From Acuticoccus kalidii (GTDB lineage Bacteria; Pseudomonadota; Alphaproteobacteria; Rhizobiales; Amorphaceae), in the NCBI RefSeq assembly GCF_021556395.1, contig NZ_JAKGCS010000036.1, forward strand, positions 248,001 through 312,000: DNA of 64,000 nt. The letters run 5' to 3'. A program made the translations under genes and the position numbers. The notes beneath the pieces are model-generated. The model ran no database searches and had not been told where the DNA came from. It was given only the letters and a program-made list of their open reading frames with translations. Below, piece after piece: positions 27,017 through 35,678 of this stretch. Numbering within the stretch: the stretch's first letter is position 1; the number at the start of each line of letters is the position of its first letter.

Positions 27017-28080
27017 GCGAGGCGATCGTCTTCGACAATGTGTCGATCATCTTCGGCGGTACGGCGGAACGCGCCCTCGCGCTCGCCGATGCCGGCCAGA
27101 CGCGGGCGGAGATCCAGGCCGAGACCGGCGACGTTCTGGGCGTACACGACTGCTCGCTCACCGTGGAAGCGGGCGAGATCGTCGTCTTGATGGGCCTGTC
27201 GGGGTCCGGCAAGTCGACGCTCCTGCGCGCCGTCAACGGCCTCAACGCGGTGACGCGCGGGGCCGTGCGCGTCGATGGCGGGGAGGGGCTCGTCGACATG
27301 GCGAGCGCCGACGCCCGCACGATGCGGCGCATGCGCCGCTCGCGCATCGCGATGGTGTTCCAGCAGTTCGGGCTGATGCCGTGGCGCAACGTGACGGAGA
27401 ATGTCGGCTTCGGGCTCGAAGTCTCCGGCATGTCCCGCGCCGAGCGGGAGGCGCGGGTCAGCGAACAGCTCGCCCTCGTCGGCCTCTCAGACTGGGCCGA
27501 CCGGCGCGTCGGCGAGCTGTCGGGCGGGATGCAACAGCGGGTCGGCCTCGCCCGCGCCTTCGCGACCGAGGCGCCCATTCTCCTGATGGACGAGCCGTTC
27601 TCCGCGCTCGACCCGCTGATCCGCCAACGCCTTCAGGACGAGCTTCTCGACCTCCAGGCCCGGCTCAAGCGGACGATCCTCTTCGTCAGCCACGATCTCG
27701 ACGAGGCGTTCCATATCGGCAATCGCATCGCCATCATGGACGGCGGGAAGATCGTCCAGGCGGGCACGCCGCAGGAGATCATCGCCAACCCGAAGACGCG
27801 TTATGTGGCCGATTTCGTCGCCAACATGAACCCGCTCCGCGTGTTGCGGGCCGAAGACATCATGCAGCCCGGAGCGACGGCGCCGGAGGATGCGCCGCGG
27901 ATCGCGCACGACACGCCGGTTCAGGCGCTGATGGCCGAACAGCTCGCCGCCGACGGCACCGTCGCCGTCGAGGAGGGCGGCGCGGTGGTCGGCATGGTGA
28001 CGGCGCGCGATGTTCTCACCGCGCTCACGAACGCCGACAAACGGCGGCCGGACGAGGACAAAGACGGCGACAAAGCCTGA
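27013..28080 (+). CDS. choV: Choline ABC transporter ATP-binding protein
   Basis: ATPase of the choline importer, with 355 residues. Walker A is GLSGSGKST (residues 61-69). The Q-loop (FQQFGLMPW), the signature LSGGMQQR, Walker B LLMDEPFSALDP and the switch His (VSHDLDEAF) are all present. A C-terminal region (about 285-340) ends in a CBS-like segment (VAVEEGGAVVGMVTARDVL), as in ProV/OpuAA proteins where it senses ionic strength. It is the last gene of choXWV and converges on the DUF1445 gene. Confidence 0.93.
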   Translation: MSEAIVFDNVSIIFGGTAERALALADAGQTRAEIQAETGDVLGVHDCSLTVEAGEIVVLMGLSGSGKSTLLRAVNGLNAVTRGAVRVDGGEGLVDMASADARTMRRMRRSRIAMVFQQFGLMPWRNVTENVGFGLEVSGMSRAEREARVSEQLALVGLSDWADRRVGELSGGMQQRVGLARAFATEAPILLMDEPFSALDPLIRQRLQDELLDLQARLKRTILFVSHDLDEAFHIGNRIAIMDGGKIVQAGTPQEIIANPKTRYVADFVANMNPLRVLRAEDIMQPGATAPEDAPRIAHDTPVQALMAEQLAADGTVAVEEGGAVVGMVTARDVLTALTNADKRRPDEDKDGDKA

Positions 28081-28092
28081 AGCCGCTCCGCC

Positions 28093-28920
28093 TCAGGCCG
28101 TCGTTGCGATCGGCACCTCCGCCGTGTCGTCGACGTCGGTGACGAGCATGTGGCCCGGCGCGTGGGTGATCGCGAGTTCGAGACCGGCGTTGAGGATCAC
28201 GCTCTGCGGGGTGACACCGCAGGCCCAGAAGACCGGAACCTCGCCCGCACGGGGGAGGACCTGGTCGCCATAATCGGGGCGGGCGATGTCCCCGATCCCG
28301 ATCGCGGCCGGGTCTCCGACATGGATCGGAGCGCCGTGGGCGAGCGGATAGCGCGAGCAGATCTCGATCGTCTCGGTGACGCGATCTTCCGGGATCGGCC
28401 GCATCGAGACTACCATCGTCCCGTAGAAGGGGCCGGCGGGAAGGCAGTCGATCGTCGTGTCGAAGACCGGAACGGCCGTGCCGCTCTCGATATGGTGCAT
28501 CGGTATCCCGGCCTCGAGCAGCGCGTGCTCGAAGGTGAAGGAGCAGCCGAGCGCGACGGCGACGAGATCACTCCGCCACAACGCCTTCAGATCGTCGACC
28601 TCGCCCTCGAGGACGCCGTTGCGGAAGACGCGGTAGCGGGGCAGGTCGGTCCGCACGTCGACGTCGGCGCCGAGGGTGCGGAACACCGGGTCGCCGGTAT
28701 CGGTGATGCCGACGACGGGGCAGGGCTTCGAGTTCCGCTGGCAAAAGCGCAGAAAATCGAGGGCGTAGCGCTCCGGAAAAATGGCGAGATTCGCCTGGAG
28801 CTTTCCGGGCGCGAGGCCGGCGGTGTGCCAGCGATAATCCCCCCTGCGGATTGCGGCGCGTACCTCCGCCGCGGTGAGGCCTTCGAGCCTCGCAGCCGGA
28901 TCCATTGGCATCGCGTCCAT
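28093..28920 (-). CDS. DUF1445 putative hydro-lyase / D-glutamate cyclase-like protein
   Basis: Cytosolic protein of 275 residues in the DUF1445 family, named putative hydro-lyase in bacteria and related to the D-glutamate cyclase domain of animals. Typical segments are HTAGLAPGKLQANLAIFP near residues 33-50, GCSFTFEHALLEAGIP near residues 125-140 and ACGVTPQSVILNAGL near residue 234. The conserved Cys and His residues in these motifs fit the family. Reactions proposed for the family involve cyclisation or dehydration of acidic amino acids; none is proven here. It stands alone between choV and sorA. Confidence 0.88.
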   Translation of the reverse strand: MDAMPMDPAARLEGLTAAEVRAAIRRGDYRWHTAGLAPGKLQANLAIFPERYALDFLRFCQRNSKPCPVVGITDTGDPVFRTLGADVDVRTDLPRYRVFRNGVLEGEVDDLKALWRSDLVAVALGCSFTFEHALLEAGIPMHHIESGTAVPVFDTTIDCLPAGPFYGTMVVSMRPIPEDRVTETIEICSRYPLAHGAPIHVGDPAAIGIGDIARPDYGDQVLPRAGEVPVFWACGVTPQSVILNAGLELAITHAPGHMLVTDVDDTAEVPIATTA

Positions 28921-29183
28921 TCAATCCTCCCGTTTCCATGGGAAGGTTCGATCAGTTTGGTTTTCCAGTCAAATCGTCGCGAGGCGACACCGCCGGTGGC
29001 ATTCGCGCTGAACCCGGCGCCGCCTCGCGAAACGGGGCGCTCCATGATGCCGGGCGCTCTTCCCCGACCGTGGCGTGCCATTATGTCATTTGTAAAAGGC
29101 GAAGTTGGTGAGACAATAGAACGTCCGTCAATTCACGACGGGTTGAAATAAAAGAATAAGACGTTGTCGTAAGAGGAAACGTT
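28921..29183. promoter_or_regulatory. Divergent intergenic region before sorA
   Basis: 263 bases without a supportable gene. The right half, from about 29080, is AT-rich (for example TTGAAATAAAAGAATAAG near 29142-29160) and probably holds the sorA promoter and leader. An AGAGGA ribosome site precedes the sorA ATG. No clear operator was found. Confidence 0.35.
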
Positions 29184-30371
29184 ATGATCTACAAACTTTC
29201 CGTCAGTCGGCGGTCGTTTCTCCTGACGTCCAGTGCGGCAGCGGCCGGCTTGTCTGCGGGAATCCCGACCATGGCGGCCGCGCAGGCCGCTGAAGAACTG
29301 CCCGAATACGTCGCGTGGAAGAACCCCGCCTCGGTCATCGTCCATTCACCGCAGACGATCGAGACGACGCGCGAGGCGATCGGCGCGTCGTCGATCACGG
29401 CGTCCGATATTCTTTATGTCCGCAACAACCTGCCGGCCCCGCCGGAGGATATCGTCGCCGATCCCGACGTTTGGGAGGTCGCCTTCGAGGGCGTCGGCTC
29501 AGAGAGCACGATGACGCTCGGCGAGCTCAAAGGCTATGGCGTCGAGAACGTCGCGGCGGTCTTGCAATGCTCCGGCAACGGGCGCGCCTTTTTCGATCAC
29601 GAGGCGAGCGGGACGCAATGGTCGGTCGGCGCCGCCGGCAACGTCTTCTGGACGGGCGTGCCCCTCGCGGCCATCGTCACCGCCCTCGGCGGGCCGGGCG
29701 AAGGCGCCGCCTTTCTGACCGCGACCGGCGGCGAGGCGCTTCCCGAGGGCCTCGATCCGCTGTCGATCATGGTCGAGCGCTCCGTGCCGCTCGACGCGTT
29801 GCAGAACGCCATCCTCGCTTACGAGCTCAACGGCGCGCCGATCCCCGTCGCGCATGGCGGGCCGGTGCGGCTGGTGGTCCCCGGTTATTACGGCGTCAAC
29901 AACGTGAAATACGTCAAGAAAATCGCGCTGACGGCGGAGGAGAGCCAGGCCAAGATCCAGCAGAGCGGCTATCGCGTGCGCCCGGTCGGGGAGAGCGGCG
30001 GCCCGTCTCAGCCCTCGATGTGGCTGATGCCGGTGAAGTCCTGGGTGACGGCGCCGATCGAGGATACGGCGAGCGGCCGCGTCATCATCGAGGGTGTCGC
30101 CATGGGCGGGACCAGCGAGGTGACGGGCGTCGAGATCTCCACCGACGGCGGCGAGAGCTGGCAAGAGGCGACGTTCAGCGGCCCCGACCTCGGCCCCTTC
30201 GCCTGGCGTCCCTTCTCGATGCTCGCCGACCTCGCCCCCGGCACCTACGAGATCATGAGCCGGGCGACCAATGCGGACGGCGATACGCAGCCGGAGGACT
30301 TTCCGCCCAACGAACGCGGCTATGGCCACAACGGGTGGCGCGCGCACGGCGTGACGGTGACGCTCGCGTGA
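29184..30371 (+). CDS. sorA: Sulfite dehydrogenase, molybdopterin subunit (SorA-type)
   Basis: Periplasmic molybdoenzyme oxidising sulfite to sulfate, with 395 residues. A twin-arginine leader is present (SVSRRSFLLTSSAAAAG, residues 6-22; cut near AAA-QAAE), as needed for export of a folded Moco protein. The single Cys that ligates molybdenum is Cys129 in VLQCSGNGRAFF. The sulfite oxidase dimerisation domain fills the C-terminal third (GVAMGGTSEVTGVEIS onward). The next gene is a class I cytochrome c, the natural electron acceptor of SorA. Other members of the sulfite oxidase family may use different substrates, but the pair fits SorAB. Confidence 0.9.
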   Translation: MIYKLSVSRRSFLLTSSAAAAGLSAGIPTMAAAQAAEELPEYVAWKNPASVIVHSPQTIETTREAIGASSITASDILYVRNNLPAPPEDIVADPDVWEVAFEGVGSESTMTLGELKGYGVENVAAVLQCSGNGRAFFDHEASGTQWSVGAAGNVFWTGVPLAAIVTALGGPGEGAAFLTATGGEALPEGLDPLSIMVERSVPLDALQNAILAYELNGAPIPVAHGGPVRLVVPGYYGVNNVKYVKKIALTAEESQAKIQQSGYRVRPVGESGGPSQPSMWLMPVKSWVTAPIEDTASGRVIIEGVAMGGTSEVTGVEISTDGGESWQEATFSGPDLGPFAWRPFSMLADLAPGTYEIMSRATNADGDTQPEDFPPNERGYGHNGWRAHGVTVTLA

Positions 30372-30700
30372 AATCGGTCGTTCTGATGGCGGCCAGCCTC
30401 GCCCTTCTCGGCGGGGCTTCGGCCGGTGCGGCGGAGGTCTCGCCGGAGATGCTCGCCGAAGGCAAGGCGGTCTTCACCGAGACGGCCGTTCCGAATTGCG
30501 GCATTTGCCATACGCTGGCCGATGCCGGAACGGCCGGCATGATCGGCCCCGTCCTCGACGATCTGAAGCCGGACACGGCCCGCGTCGAAAAGGCCGTCAC
30601 GTCCGGCGTCGGCGTCATGCCCGCTTATGCCGAGACGCTGTCGGCGGACGAGATCGAGGCCGTCGCGCGGTATGTCGCGACGAGCTCGGGGGGCGAATGA
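30368..30700 (+). CDS. sorB: Cytochrome c subunit of sulfite dehydrogenase (SorB-type)
   Basis: Small secreted cytochrome c of 110 residues. The signal peptide is residues 1-22 (ending AGA-AEV). Heme c attachment is at CGICH (Cys44, Cys47, His48), and the distal ligand is probably Met84 in GVMPAY. The GTG start overlaps the sorA stop by four bases, showing translational coupling. It should take electrons from SorA and pass them to the respiratory chain. Confidence 0.92.
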   Translation: MKSVVLMAASLALLGGASAGAAEVSPEMLAEGKAVFTETAVPNCGICHTLADAGTAGMIGPVLDDLKPDTARVEKAVTSGVGVMPAYAETLSADEIEAVARYVATSSGGE

Positions 30701-30718
30701 CGGGATCGCGGTGGCGGC

Positions 30719-31540
30719 TCAGCCGCCGTTGATCATCTTGTAGCGCTCGACACAGGTGGACAGCACTTCGTCCACCGGCCGCTTCCACCAATTCTCCTTC
30801 GAGAAGATCTCCACCTCCTGGTGGCGGTGGAAGCCGGCCCCCTCGATCATCGCGCGGATGCCGGGCAGGTCGATCACCCCGTCGCCCATCATCCCGCGAT
30901 CGAGGAGGAGGTCGTTCGTCGGCACCAGCCAGTCGCAGATGTGGTGGGCGAAGATACGGTGTCCGGCCCGTGCGATCTGGTTCGCAAGGTCCGGGTCCCA
31001 CCAGACATGATAGACGTCCACCGCGACGCCGACGCCCGAGCCGACTTTGTCGCAGATGTCGAGCGCGTGGCCGAGGGTGTTCACGCACGCCCGGTCCGCC
31101 GCGTACATCGGATGGAGCGGCTCGATCGCGAGGGCGACATTCTGGGCGAGCGCATACTCGGCGAGGGCGGCGATCCCGTCCTCCACCATCTGCCGCGCGC
31201 CGACGATGTCCTTCGAGCCTTTCGGAAGCCCGCCGACGACGAGAACGAGGCAATCCGCCTTCAGCGCCACCGCCTCGTCGACCGCGCGGCGATTGTCGTC
31301 GAACGCGGCGGCGCGGCCGGCGGCGTCGGCAGCGGGGAACATCCCGCCGCGGCAGAGGCCGGTGACGGTGAGGTCGTGCATCTCGACGAGCTTGGCGGCC
31401 CGGTCGAGGCTGATCTTCGCCACCTGATCGCGCCATGGGGCGATCGCGGTGATGCCGTGGCGCAGGCACGCCTCCACGGCTTCCTCCATGTCGCACTGCT
31501 CGCGGATCGTTGCGAGGTTGATGGACAGGCCGTCGAGCAT
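30719..31540 (-). CDS. TIM-barrel sugar isomerase/epimerase (AP endonuclease 2 family)
   Basis: Xylose isomerase-like TIM-barrel protein of 273 residues, last gene of the seven-gene operon. Metal-site residues are expected in AIEPLHPMYA near residue 140, AVDVYHVWWDP near residue 173 and IFAHHICDW near residue 197. An AGGAGA ribosome site precedes the ATG. It is distinct from the next isomerase and not a tandem copy. Members isomerise sugars or keto-sugars or act as lyases on 3-keto-glycosides. The role is inferred from the operon. Confidence 0.86.
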   Translation of the reverse strand: MLDGLSINLATIREQCDMEEAVEACLRHGITAIAPWRDQVAKISLDRAAKLVEMHDLTVTGLCRGGMFPAADAAGRAAAFDDNRRAVDEAVALKADCLVLVVGGLPKGSKDIVGARQMVEDGIAALAEYALAQNVALAIEPLHPMYAADRACVNTLGHALDICDKVGSGVGVAVDVYHVWWDPDLANQIARAGHRIFAHHICDWLVPTNDLLLDRGMMGDGVIDLPGIRAMIEGAGFHRHQEVEIFSKENWWKRPVDEVLSTCVERYKMINGG

Positions 31541-31607
31541 CGAGAGTTCTCCTGATTGCGGTCCGATCGTTGACCCGGACCGGCTTATGGCGAAACGGCG
31601 TGGCCGG

Positions 31608-32435
31608 TCAGGCCGCCGCCTCCATGAGGCCGCGCAGATAGCCGAGCGCGCGGGCCGCGCACGCCTGTCCGTTCGGGGCGTAGACGAAAGGTTCGACCGC
31701 GATGTCGCCGCGATAGCCGGCGTTCTTCAAGGCGGCGAGGATGGGGGCGAATTTCATCTCGCCCTCGCCGGGGCCGCGGCGGTTCGGGTCGTTGAACTGG
31801 CAATGGGCGATGCGGCCGTTCGGGACGTGCTCGGCGATCAGCGCTTCGATCGGCTCCACCTCGGTGATGCCGGCGGCGGACGTGTCGAGCATCGTCCTGA
31901 GGTTCGGGCTCCCGATCTCCTCGATCAGCGTGATCGCCTCGGCGAAGGTGTTGATGTTGTTGGTCTCGCGCTCGGCGAGCGGTTCGACACAATAGGTGAC
32001 GCCGGCGTCCTCGGCCGCGCGCGCGGCGGCGGCGAACGCCTCCAGCGTCCAACTCGTCTGGTCGCTCTCGAGGCCGGCCTGGATCATCCGCTGATGCGGC
32101 GAGCCGTGGACGAGGACGGGCCCGTCGAGGTCGGCGGCGAGGTAGCAAAGGTCCTGCATCACCGAGATGGTGTGCGCGCGGATCTCCGGGTCGGGGCTCG
32201 TGATCGACAGGCCCTCCGGGGCGACGAGGAGCCAGTGGAGCGAGGTGATCTTGATCCCCGCGTCCTCGACCTGCCGGCGGATCGCCCGGCGCTGGGCGAC
32301 ATCGAGAAGGTGCGGAGTCTCCGACAGGGTGAACGGCGCGATCTCGAGCCCGTCATAGCCGACCGCGGCGGCGAAGCTGCATTGGTCGGCGAAATCGAGT
32401 TCGCAGATCACTTCGTTGCACAAGGCTAGGCGCAT
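31608..32435 (-). CDS. TIM-barrel sugar isomerase/epimerase (AP endonuclease 2 family)
   Basis: Second xylose isomerase-like TIM barrel, 275 residues. The glutamate of VEPLAERETNNINT near residue 147, the aspartate of TMLDTSAAG near residue 180, the His of AHCQFNDPN near residue 206 and the Glu of IAVEPFVY near residue 247 form a plausible metal site, as in IolE/Hyi-type proteins. The ATG overlaps the tctA stop by one base (TGATG), so it is coupled to the transporter. I exclude an N-terminal extension that reads back into tctA. Confidence 0.87.
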   Translation of the reverse strand: MRLALCNEVICELDFADQCSFAAAVGYDGLEIAPFTLSETPHLLDVAQRRAIRRQVEDAGIKITSLHWLLVAPEGLSITSPDPEIRAHTISVMQDLCYLAADLDGPVLVHGSPHQRMIQAGLESDQTSWTLEAFAAAARAAEDAGVTYCVEPLAERETNNINTFAEAITLIEEIGSPNLRTMLDTSAAGITEVEPIEALIAEHVPNGRIAHCQFNDPNRRGPGEGEMKFAPILAALKNAGYRGDIAVEPFVYAPNGQACAARALGYLRGLMEAAA

Positions 32436-33964
32436 CAATTCGGCTCCGCGGCAGCGCGATCGCTCCTGTTGCCGGTGACGAGGCGCGTGATGGAGCGTCG
32501 GACGATGGGGATGCTGGCGAGAATCGTCAGCAGGATGAGGATCGCGAATGTGACGCTGATCGGCCGCGTGATGAAAGGAGAAATATCGCCGTCGGACAAT
32601 GTGAGCCCCCGGCGCAGATTCTTGTCGAGAAGATCGCCGAGAATGATTCCGAGAACGAGCGGGGCCATCGGATACTGCATCCGCCGCATGAGGAAGCCGA
32701 TGATGCCGAACACCAGCATGACGACGACGTCGAACATGCGCAGCGTGATGGCGTAGGGGCCGATGACGCACAGCACGAAGACGATCGGCATCAGCCGCTC
32801 GCGCGGGATCCGCAACACGAAGAGGAGCGGGCGCGCCATCAGGATGCCGAAGATCGTGATCGCGATGGTCGCGAGGAGCAGCATCGCGACGACCTCGTAG
32901 ACGAAGGTCGGCTGCTCGATCATGATCATCGGACCAGGCCGCACGCCGTGGATGAAGAGCGCGGCGATGAGGACGGCCGCCGGCGCGCTGCCCGGCACGG
33001 CGAGGGTGAGGGCGGGGATCAGCGCACCGGGGACGACGGCGCTGTTGCCGGTCTCGGCGGCGGTGAGCCCGTCGATCGAGCCGCTGCCGAACTGGGCCTT
33101 TTCCCGTGAGGTGCGCTTGGCGAGCGCATAGGAGGCCCATGCGCCGATATCCTCCCCGACGCCCGGAATGACGCCGACAAAGGTGCCGATCACGCCGGAG
33201 CGGACGGCCGTCCATTTCGTGCGCCAGATGTCGATGAAACGGGGGAAGATCCGGTCGACTTTGTTGGAGACGAGCTCGGCCTTCTTGTCGAACATCACCG
33301 TGAGGATCTCGGCGAAGCCGAACGCGCCGACCATCGCGGGAATGAGGCCGATGCCTCCGTTCAGCTCCGAGATGCCGAAGGTGAAGCGCACATGTGCGTG
33401 GATCCCCTCCATCCCGACCATCGCCACCATCAGCCCCAGAATGCCGGCGATGATGCCCTTGATCGGCTCACCCTGCGCGGTGAGCTGGCCGGAGATCACG
33501 ATGCCGAACAGAGCGAGCCAGAAGAACTCATAAGAGCCGAAATCGAGCGCGACATTGGCGAGGAGCGGGGCGATGACGGCGAGGCAGACGATGCCGATGA
33601 AGGTGCCGATCGCCGAGCTGGTGGTCGCGATCGCCATCGCGTAGCCGGCGCGGCCCTGGCGGGCGAGGGGATAGCCGTCGAGCGAGGTCGCGGCGTTCGC
33701 CGGGGTGCCGGGGATGTTGAGGAGGATCGCCGAGCGCGAGCCGCCATAGATCGCGCCGACATACATGCACAACAGAATGAGGATCGCCTGCTCGGGCGGG
33801 AGTTTGTAGGTCAGCGTGGTGAGGAGCGCGACGCCCATCGTGGCCGTGAGGCCCGGCAGCATTCCGACGATGATGCCGAGCACCGTCGCCCAGGCGACAT
33901 TGAAGAGCGAGGTGAGCGTGATGAGCCCGATCAGCCCCTCGAAGAGATACTGAAGTCCCTGCAT
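32435..33964 (-). CDS. tctA: Tripartite tricarboxylate transporter large permease
   Basis: Large membrane subunit of a TTT-family secondary transporter, with 509 residues and about 12 membrane segments. The family signatures are GMLPGLTATMGVALLT near residues 34-49 and GGSRSAILLNIPGTPANAAT near residues 74-93. The second half has VIPGVGEDIGAWASYALAK. It works with TctB and the periplasmic TctC to import an organic acid or similar anion. It lies downstream of tctB (10-base gap) and overlaps the next gene. Confidence 0.94.
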   Translation of the reverse strand: MQGLQYLFEGLIGLITLTSLFNVAWATVLGIIVGMLPGLTATMGVALLTTLTYKLPPEQAILILLCMYVGAIYGGSRSAILLNIPGTPANAATSLDGYPLARQGRAGYAMAIATTSSAIGTFIGIVCLAVIAPLLANVALDFGSYEFFWLALFGIVISGQLTAQGEPIKGIIAGILGLMVAMVGMEGIHAHVRFTFGISELNGGIGLIPAMVGAFGFAEILTVMFDKKAELVSNKVDRIFPRFIDIWRTKWTAVRSGVIGTFVGVIPGVGEDIGAWASYALAKRTSREKAQFGSGSIDGLTAAETGNSAVVPGALIPALTLAVPGSAPAAVLIAALFIHGVRPGPMIMIEQPTFVYEVVAMLLLATIAITIFGILMARPLLFVLRIPRERLMPIVFVLCVIGPYAITLRMFDVVVMLVFGIIGFLMRRMQYPMAPLVLGIILGDLLDKNLRRGLTLSDGDISPFITRPISVTFAILILLTILASIPIVRRSITRLVTGNRSDRAAAEPN

Positions 33965-33974
33965 TCGGGGCGCC

Positions 33975-34508
33975 CTATGGCAGGCGGACCAGGAAGAATT
34001 CCTGGAACACGTAAGCGGTGACGAGGCCGACGAGCGCGCCCTGAAGAAGCGCCGTCGCGAGGGCGATCAGGTGCCGGGCGGGCGAACGGTGGTGCCATTC
34101 GAACGCGGCGATGAAGACGGTCACGAAGATGGCTGTGGCGAGCCAGAAGGGCATCGAGCCGACGAGGACGAGCGGATAGACGAGGGTCAGCGCGAGGCAG
34201 AGGGCGAGGCGGCCGGTCGCGGCCCGCGTCTCGGGCGCGCGCAGCGAGAGGCCGGCGCGCGTGAGACCGCCGGCCTTCGCCGCGCCCACGAACAGGATCA
34301 CCGAGCAGATTGCGAGCGCCACGCCGAGCGCCATCGGCACGAGGCCGGGAATGCTCGCCGGATGGATGCGCCGGATTTCGAGGCGGTCCATCGTGTAGCC
34401 GCCCCACAGCATGGCGAGGGCGAGAACGAAGAGGACGACGGCGGTGAACACGTCCGCGTGCGCCATCGTCAATGTTCTGGATCGATCGGTCTGGTCGTCC
34501 CGCGTCAT
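33975..34508 (-). CDS. tctB: Tripartite tricarboxylate transporter small permease
   Basis: Small membrane subunit of the TTT transporter, with 177 residues and about four membrane segments, as usual for TctB. The first hydrophobic segment begins near residue 17 (ADVFTAVVLFVLALAMLWGG). The Met at 34506-34508 has a close GGAG. An internal Met 14 codons later gives a more typical N-terminus but has no ribosome site. It is separated from tctC by a spacer with a strong hairpin. Confidence 0.85.
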   Translation of the reverse strand: MTRDDQTDRSRTLTMAHADVFTAVVLFVLALAMLWGGYTMDRLEIRRIHPASIPGLVPMALGVALAICSVILFVGAAKAGGLTRAGLSLRAPETRAATGRLALCLALTLVYPLVLVGSMPFWLATAIFVTVFIAAFEWHHRSPARHLIALATALLQGALVGLVTAYVFQEFFLVRLP

Positions 34509-34538
34509 AGGCTCCTATCCCGCGACAGAAGAGGGGCG

Positions 34539-34562
34539 GTGCGAGGGGCGTACCCCTCGCAC
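34539..34562 (-). other. Strong stem-loop between tctC and tctB
   Basis: Ten-base perfect stem GTGCGAGGGG / CCCCTCGCAC with loop CGTA, directly after the binding-protein gene. No T-run follows on the minus strand. Such hairpins after binding-protein genes often stabilise the upstream message so that more receptor than permease is made. Confidence 0.6.
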
Positions 34563-34578
34563 GAACACGGTGAGGGCG

Positions 34579-35589
34579 TCAGGACGCCGGGCAGTCGATG
34601 CCGATCTCGGACGGATCGATCACCGCTTCGCCGCGCGTCACGCGCGAGCACGCCTCGGAGATGACGACGGGCATCGCCTTCTCGCGCGCGTCGTCGCCGA
34701 AGGCCGGGTCGAAGGTCGCGCCGCGGTTCTTCGCGTAGTCCTTGAGCTCCGGCGCATCCATGATCGCCTCCTGCCACACGCGGTCCATCGTGTCGTAGAC
34801 CTCCTGCGGCGCGCCCGTCGGAATGAAGATGCCGAAATAGTCCGGCGCGACGTGCATCTCGACGGTCTCGGTGATCGACGGGATCGGGTCGATGCCTTCG
34901 ATCTCGAGCGGCGCGCCGGAGAGGGCGACGAGCGGACGCAGCTTGCCGGCGCGGATCAGCTCGGCCTGCTCGGAGGCGAGCTGCGTCGTCACCATCGCCT
35001 CGCCGGAGGCGGCGGCGAGCACGGCGGGGTTGCCGCCGTCATAGGCGACCATGCGCGGATCGATGTCCTCGCCGAGCGCCTCGCGGATCGCGGCGAGCGC
35101 CATGCCGCCCGAGGAGTTGATGCCGGCGGTCGCGACGGTGATGTTCTCGCCGGACTTCATGGCCTCGACGAGCTCCTCGAAGGTCTGGAACTCGCTGTCG
35201 GAATTGACGCTGACGACGGGAACGTTCGCGATGTGGAGATAGATCCGATAGTCGTTGATATCGGTGTCCTCGACGAGGCCTGTCACCGCATAGGTCGCGT
35301 TGTTGGCGATCGCGTTGGCGGTCCAGGTGTAGCCGTCGCGCGGCGCGTCGAGCGCGGCGCGGGTGCCGATCGAGCCCGATGCGCCGGGCTGATTGACCAC
35401 GACGACGGGCGTGCCCAGCACCTCCTCGATCAGCGGGGCGACGACGCGCGTCACCTGATCGGTGGAGCCGCCGGCCGACCAGGGCACGATGATGTTGACC
35501 GGCCGGTCGGGCTGCCAGGTGTCGTCGGCGAGGGCCGCGGGCGCGACGAGGATCGCCCCGGCGAGGGTCGCAAGAAGAACGCTCTTCAT
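34579..35589 (-). CDS. tctC: Tripartite tricarboxylate transporter substrate-binding protein
   Basis: Periplasmic receptor (TctC/Bug family), 336 residues. The signal peptide is residues 1-21 (MKSVLLATLAGAILVAPAALA). The Bug-family anion-binding loops are visible: PWSAGGSTDQVTRVVAP near residue 36, and VVNQPGASGSIGTRAAL near residue 69. Further features include AGINSSGGMALAAI. The start is the Met at 35587-35589, with a GGAGAG ribosome site. Bug proteins bind carboxylates through carboxylate-water bridges, so the operon substrate probably carries a carboxyl group. Confidence 0.92.
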   Translation of the reverse strand: MKSVLLATLAGAILVAPAALADDTWQPDRPVNIIVPWSAGGSTDQVTRVVAPLIEEVLGTPVVVVNQPGASGSIGTRAALDAPRDGYTWTANAIANNATYAVTGLVEDTDINDYRIYLHIANVPVVSVNSDSEFQTFEELVEAMKSGENITVATAGINSSGGMALAAIREALGEDIDPRMVAYDGGNPAVLAAASGEAMVTTQLASEQAELIRAGKLRPLVALSGAPLEIEGIDPIPSITETVEMHVAPDYFGIFIPTGAPQEVYDTMDRVWQEAIMDAPELKDYAKNRGATFDPAFGDDAREKAMPVVISEACSRVTRGEAVIDPSEIGIDCPAS

Positions 35590-35678
35590 CCTTGGTCTCT
35601 CCTTCCCTTGGGTTGATGCGGGGTCCGTCTTTGGCGCGGACCTCCGCGGGTGTATCGGCCGGCGAGCGCCGGCGTCGG

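Noticed and set aside
28075..28098. GCCTGA / TCAGGC inverted repeat at the choV and DUF1445 gene ends
   Set aside because: Six-base arms include both stop codons and there is no T-run. Not enough to call a terminator.
30713..30727. GGCGGC-TCA-GCCGCC hairpin between sorB and the isomerase gene
   Set aside because: The stem overlaps the isomerase stop codon and last codons, and no T-run follows. Chance symmetry in GC-rich DNA is likely.
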